Source: Dehalococcoidia bacterium (lineage in GTDB: Bacteria; Chloroflexota; Dehalococcoidia; JACVQG01; JAHKAY01). Taken from it: 7,842 nucleotides of DNA. The stretch's first letter is position 1. The number at the start of each line of letters is the position of its first letter. Shown here in pieces: positions 5,812 through 7,842 of the stretch. The stretch spans positions 1 to 7,842 of the forward strand of contig JASLQE010000314.1 in the NCBI GenBank assembly GCA_030744635.1, in the 5' to 3' direction. The notes beneath the pieces are model-generated. The model did no database searches. It saw only the letters and a list, made by a program, of their open reading frames with translations, and was not told the DNA's origin. Made by a program: the position numbers and the translations under genes.

Positions 5812-7074
5812 CTATGTTGGGGCGTCTTTGAGGTGCGGAGGCTTGGCCATGGAATAGAACAGGGCGGCAAGCACGAAGGCGCCAGCGAAAACGATTATGG
5901 CGGCCCGGTAGCTACCGCTGACATCGTAGACCCTGCCGGCGAACACGGGGGAGCTGACTACCAGAAGCACCCGTGACATATCGGCAAAGCCTCGGATTTT
6001 GGCGAAGTTCTTGCGCCCATAGTACTGGCCCAGCATAGACCAGTGCAGGTGGTTACAGCTATAGGCTACCGCCCAGAGGATGATGAATATGTATATGTGC
6101 ACAATGGAGGTGGCAAAGAGCATTAGCGCCAGCGCCCCGCTGCCAACCAGCGATGCCATAATGAGCAGAGATCGCTTGGGCCAGCGGTCTCCCAGCCAGC
6201 CCATCGCCAGTCTCATGGGGGCGTTGATAAGGGCCAGGAGGGCAATCATGCCAGCCGCCGTCTGAAGACTCAGGCCCTTGTCTACCAGTAAGGGGACGAG
6301 GTGTACGATGACCCCGGAGTGAACAGCGAAGAACAGACTCATCCCGGCTGCCATGGCCCAGAAACTGGGTGTCTTGAGCGCCTGTAAGGGAGAGAAGTCC
6401 GCATACCCGACTCCAGTGCCCATCGCCTCTTTCACGGCGCTGTCCCATTCGGCTGTACTGAGGCCGTCAGGTCTCAGCCCCATGCTCTCTGGAGAGCGGC
6501 GGACTGCCAGTGACAGCGGCATTATCGCCAGCCAGTAGGTCAGGCCAACCACTACTACCGCGTAGCGCCACCCGTAATTAAGCACGAGTAGGGAAAGGAG
6601 GGGGACCAGCACACCGCCTATACCGAACCCCGTGCTTATCATGCCGATGGCGGTGGCCTTGCGCCGAATAAACCAGGCATTGGCGGCTGCCATGCCCGGG
6701 CTACCCAGGCCCAGGTTGAACCCCACACCTATCACCAGGGCATAGACCAGGAACAGTGTCAGGAAGGAGTCTACCCGAGAGAGTAGCAGGAAACCCAGCC
6801 CGGTTATGGCGGCGCCTATGAACTGAGACCGGCCCGGGCCGAAGCGGTCAATAAACCAGCCGACGGCAGGGCCTCCCAGGCCCCCCTCCAGCCTGACCGT
6901 GGAGAATACCAGGGAGGCCGCCGCCCGGCTCAAATTCAGGTCAGCGCTCAGGGGCAGGAAGAAAACGGTAAAGCCGTACATGTAGCTGGCACTGCCAAGC
7001 ACCGATATGCCGGAGCAGGCCAGCACCACCCACCAGCCGTAAAATATCTTCCGCTGTGAGAGCAGCTTCAGCAC
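5812..7074 (-). CDS. MFS transporter, monocarboxylate / oxalate-formate antiporter-like
   Basis: A 420-residue inner-membrane carrier of the major facilitator superfamily, with a length and hydrophobicity pattern fitting 12 membrane helices. The N-terminal IFYGWWVVLA (10-19) is typical of the bacterial branch holding monocarboxylate transporters and the oxalate/formate antiporter group. Motif A follows TM2 as GWFIDRFGPGR (72-82). A second-half counterpart is MGWLGDRWPKR (291-301). YYGRKNFAKIRG (351-362) is another string usual in this branch. A hydrophilic central loop spans about 191-230. The start is GTG at 7072-7074 with only a weak AAGG-type Shine-Dalgarno, and no better start precedes the first helix. 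It lies 24 nt downstream of the ThDP-enzyme gene and is probably co-transcribed. The substrate is unknown; small carboxylates are the family norm. No clear intrinsic terminator follows it. Confidence 0.88.
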   Translation of the reverse strand: MLKLLSQRKIFYGWWVVLACSGISVLGSASYMYGFTVFFLPLSADLNLSRAAASLVFSTVRLEGGLGGPAVGWFIDRFGPGRSQFIGAAITGLGFLLLSRVDSFLTLFLVYALVIGVGFNLGLGSPGMAAANAWFIRRKATAIGMISTGFGIGGVLVPLLSLLVLNYGWRYAVVVVGLTYWLAIMPLSLAVRRSPESMGLRPDGLSTAEWDSAVKEAMGTGVGYADFSPLQALKTPSFWAMAAGMSLFFAVHSGVIVHLVPLLVDKGLSLQTAAGMIALLALINAPMRLAMGWLGDRWPKRSLLIMASLVGSGALALMLFATSIVHIYIFIILWAVAYSCNHLHWSMLGQYYGRKNFAKIRGFADMSRVLLVVSSPVFAGRVYDVSGSYRAAIIVFAGAFVLAALFYSMAKPPHLKDAPT

Positions 7075-7079
7075 AGCGG

Positions 7080-7094
7080 GGGCCTTAAAGGCCC
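7080..7094. repeat. 15-nt palindrome in the enzyme-MFS gap
   Basis: GGGCCTT and AAGGCCC flank a single central base, filling most of the 24-nt gap between the enzyme stop and the MFS GTG. In RNA this could form a 6-bp GC-rich stem with a 3-nt loop. There is no T-tract, so it is not a standard terminator. It covers the likely ribosome-binding site of the MFS gene and could lower its translation. Confidence 0.5.
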
Positions 7095-7098
7095 TGGC

Positions 7099-7842
7099 TC
7101 AGCGCAGCCTATGGCGGAAGACATCGGCACGGGCGGGGAAAGGGAGCTCCTCGGGGTCTATGGGCACCTCAATCACCGCCGGCCGCTCGGATGCCAGGGC
7201 TTCGTGTACTGAGTTGGCTATTTCCCTGGGGGACTCAGCATAAAACCCCAGGGCACCACACAGTTCAGCATAACGGTCAAATCTGGGGTTGGTAATATCC
7301 GCCGCCACGTACCGGCCATCGTAGAGGTGTTTCTGGTAGGCTTTCTCTGCTCCCCAGCAGTTATTGTTGAGCACGATATTAACCACCGCTATGCCATGCC
7401 GCACGGCAGTTTCCATCTCCTGAGAGTTCATCATGAAGCCGCCGTCGCCGCTGATGCATACTACCGGACACTCCGGACGGGCCAGCTTTACCCCCAGTGC
7501 CATAGGCAGCCCCGAGCCAACGCAACCCAACTCCAGGGAGCAGAAAAAGGACCCGGTATCGGTAAACGGGAGACGGTCATAGCCGTAGCCGGTGGCGGCG
7601 CCGGCGTCAAACACCACTGCCGCTTGGGGGGGCACCACCCGGCGGAGTTCGTGGAACACCCGTTGTGGCTTCAGTGGCTGGGTGCTTGGCTCGGTCTCCG
7701 CATCCAGCCGCCTCTGGCGGCGCTCCTTGAGTCCTAAGGCAATTTGTCGCCGCTCCTCTCCTCCTGGCAGTGGCGACTCTTCTCCTAGAATGCGGAGCAG
7801 GGCGGTTAATACCGCCCTGGCATCACCCTGTATGCCTGCTGT
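7099..7842 (-). CDS. ThDP-dependent enzyme, C-terminal part (acetolactate synthase fold, Xsc-like motif)
   Basis: Partial gene running off the right edge: the frame is open from 7842 to the stop at 7099, giving 247 visible residues. The first ones (GDARAVLTALLRIL) look like the end of the central domain. A charged linker leads to the C-terminal ThDP-binding domain near visible residue 62. The cofactor motif starts GDGGFMMNSQE (about 132-142) and ends VLNNN (about 157-161), the GDG to NN spacing of the family. These proteins use ThDP and a metal for decarboxylation or C-C ligation of 2-oxo acids or related substrates. NNNCWGAEKAYQ, then YDGRYVAADI, recalls sulfoacetaldehyde acetyltransferase more than acetolactate synthase or oxalyl-CoA decarboxylase, judged from memory. 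The catalytic N-terminal Glu lies outside the window, so activity cannot be assessed. GTG at 7657-7659 is an internal Val codon, not the start. The MFS gene follows after 24 nt. Confidence 0.85.
   Translation of the reverse strand, partial: TAGIQGDARAVLTALLRILGEESPLPGGEERRQIALGLKERRQRRLDAETEPSTQPLKPQRVFHELRRVVPPQAAVVFDAGAATGYGYDRLPFTDTGSFFCSLELGCVGSGLPMALGVKLARPECPVVCISGDGGFMMNSQEMETAVRHGIAVVNIVLNNNCWGAEKAYQKHLYDGRYVAADITNPRFDRYAELCGALGFYAESPREIANSVHEALASERPAVIEVPIDPEELPFPARADVFRHRLR

Noticed and set aside
7657..7659. GTG as the start of a short 186-residue ThDP protein
   Set aside because: The frame is open to the window edge and the 61 upstream residues look like the end of the family's central domain, so this is an internal Val codon in a truncated view of a longer gene.

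Overview
The window holds a nearly complete dipeptide/oligopeptide-type ABC importer and, beside it, the end of a second transcription unit with a thiamine-diphosphate enzyme and an MFS carrier. The DNA is GC-rich (about 60% by eye). The solute-binding lipoprotein has a long Ala/Pro/Thr tether after its lipobox (TPTPT, then ATPRPA-type repeats). That style is common in Chloroflexota such as Dehalococcoidia and SAR202-like lineages, so I lean to a Chloroflexota bacterium. This is inference; no rRNA or tRNA is present to confirm it.

Layout. 9-977 and 982-1959 (+): the two ATPases of the importer (DppD-like, DppF-like), 4 nt apart. 1956-2846, 2856-3809 and 3848-5596 (-): the two permeases (DppC-like, DppB-like) and the binding lipoprotein, transcribed in the order binding protein, permease B, permease C. 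The two blocks converge and their last genes overlap by 4 bp. 5597-5811: a 215-bp intergenic region with a near-consensus sigma70-type promoter (TTGACA, 17 nt, TAGAAT) and a good Shine-Dalgarno for the binding protein. It also holds several copies of a short CGGTAT-type motif around the promoter. 5812-7074 (-): a 12-TM-type MFS transporter of the monocarboxylate / oxalate-formate antiporter kind, with a GTG start. 7099-7842 (-): the C-terminal 247 residues of a ThDP-dependent enzyme that runs off the right edge. It has acetolactate-synthase-like architecture and a WGAEK motif that recalls sulfoacetaldehyde acetyltransferase (Xsc).

How the genes work together. The lipoprotein captures a peptide-like or other small organic ligand outside the membrane. 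Permeases B and C form the channel, and ATPases D and F drive uptake. The ThDP enzyme and MFS carrier lie 24 nt apart on one strand and are probably co-transcribed. A pathway in which the MFS protein moves a carboxylate or sulfonate substrate or product of the enzyme is plausible but unproven.

I saw no RNA genes, CRISPR arrays, insertion sequences or clear intrinsic terminators. No stretch over 300 bases lacks a gene. I do not think the window contains a new biological system. The points most worth a second look are the split convergent importer operon, the motif cluster around the promoter, the Xsc-like signature, the C10 tract in the permease gene, and the 36-bp tandem repeat in the lipoprotein tether.
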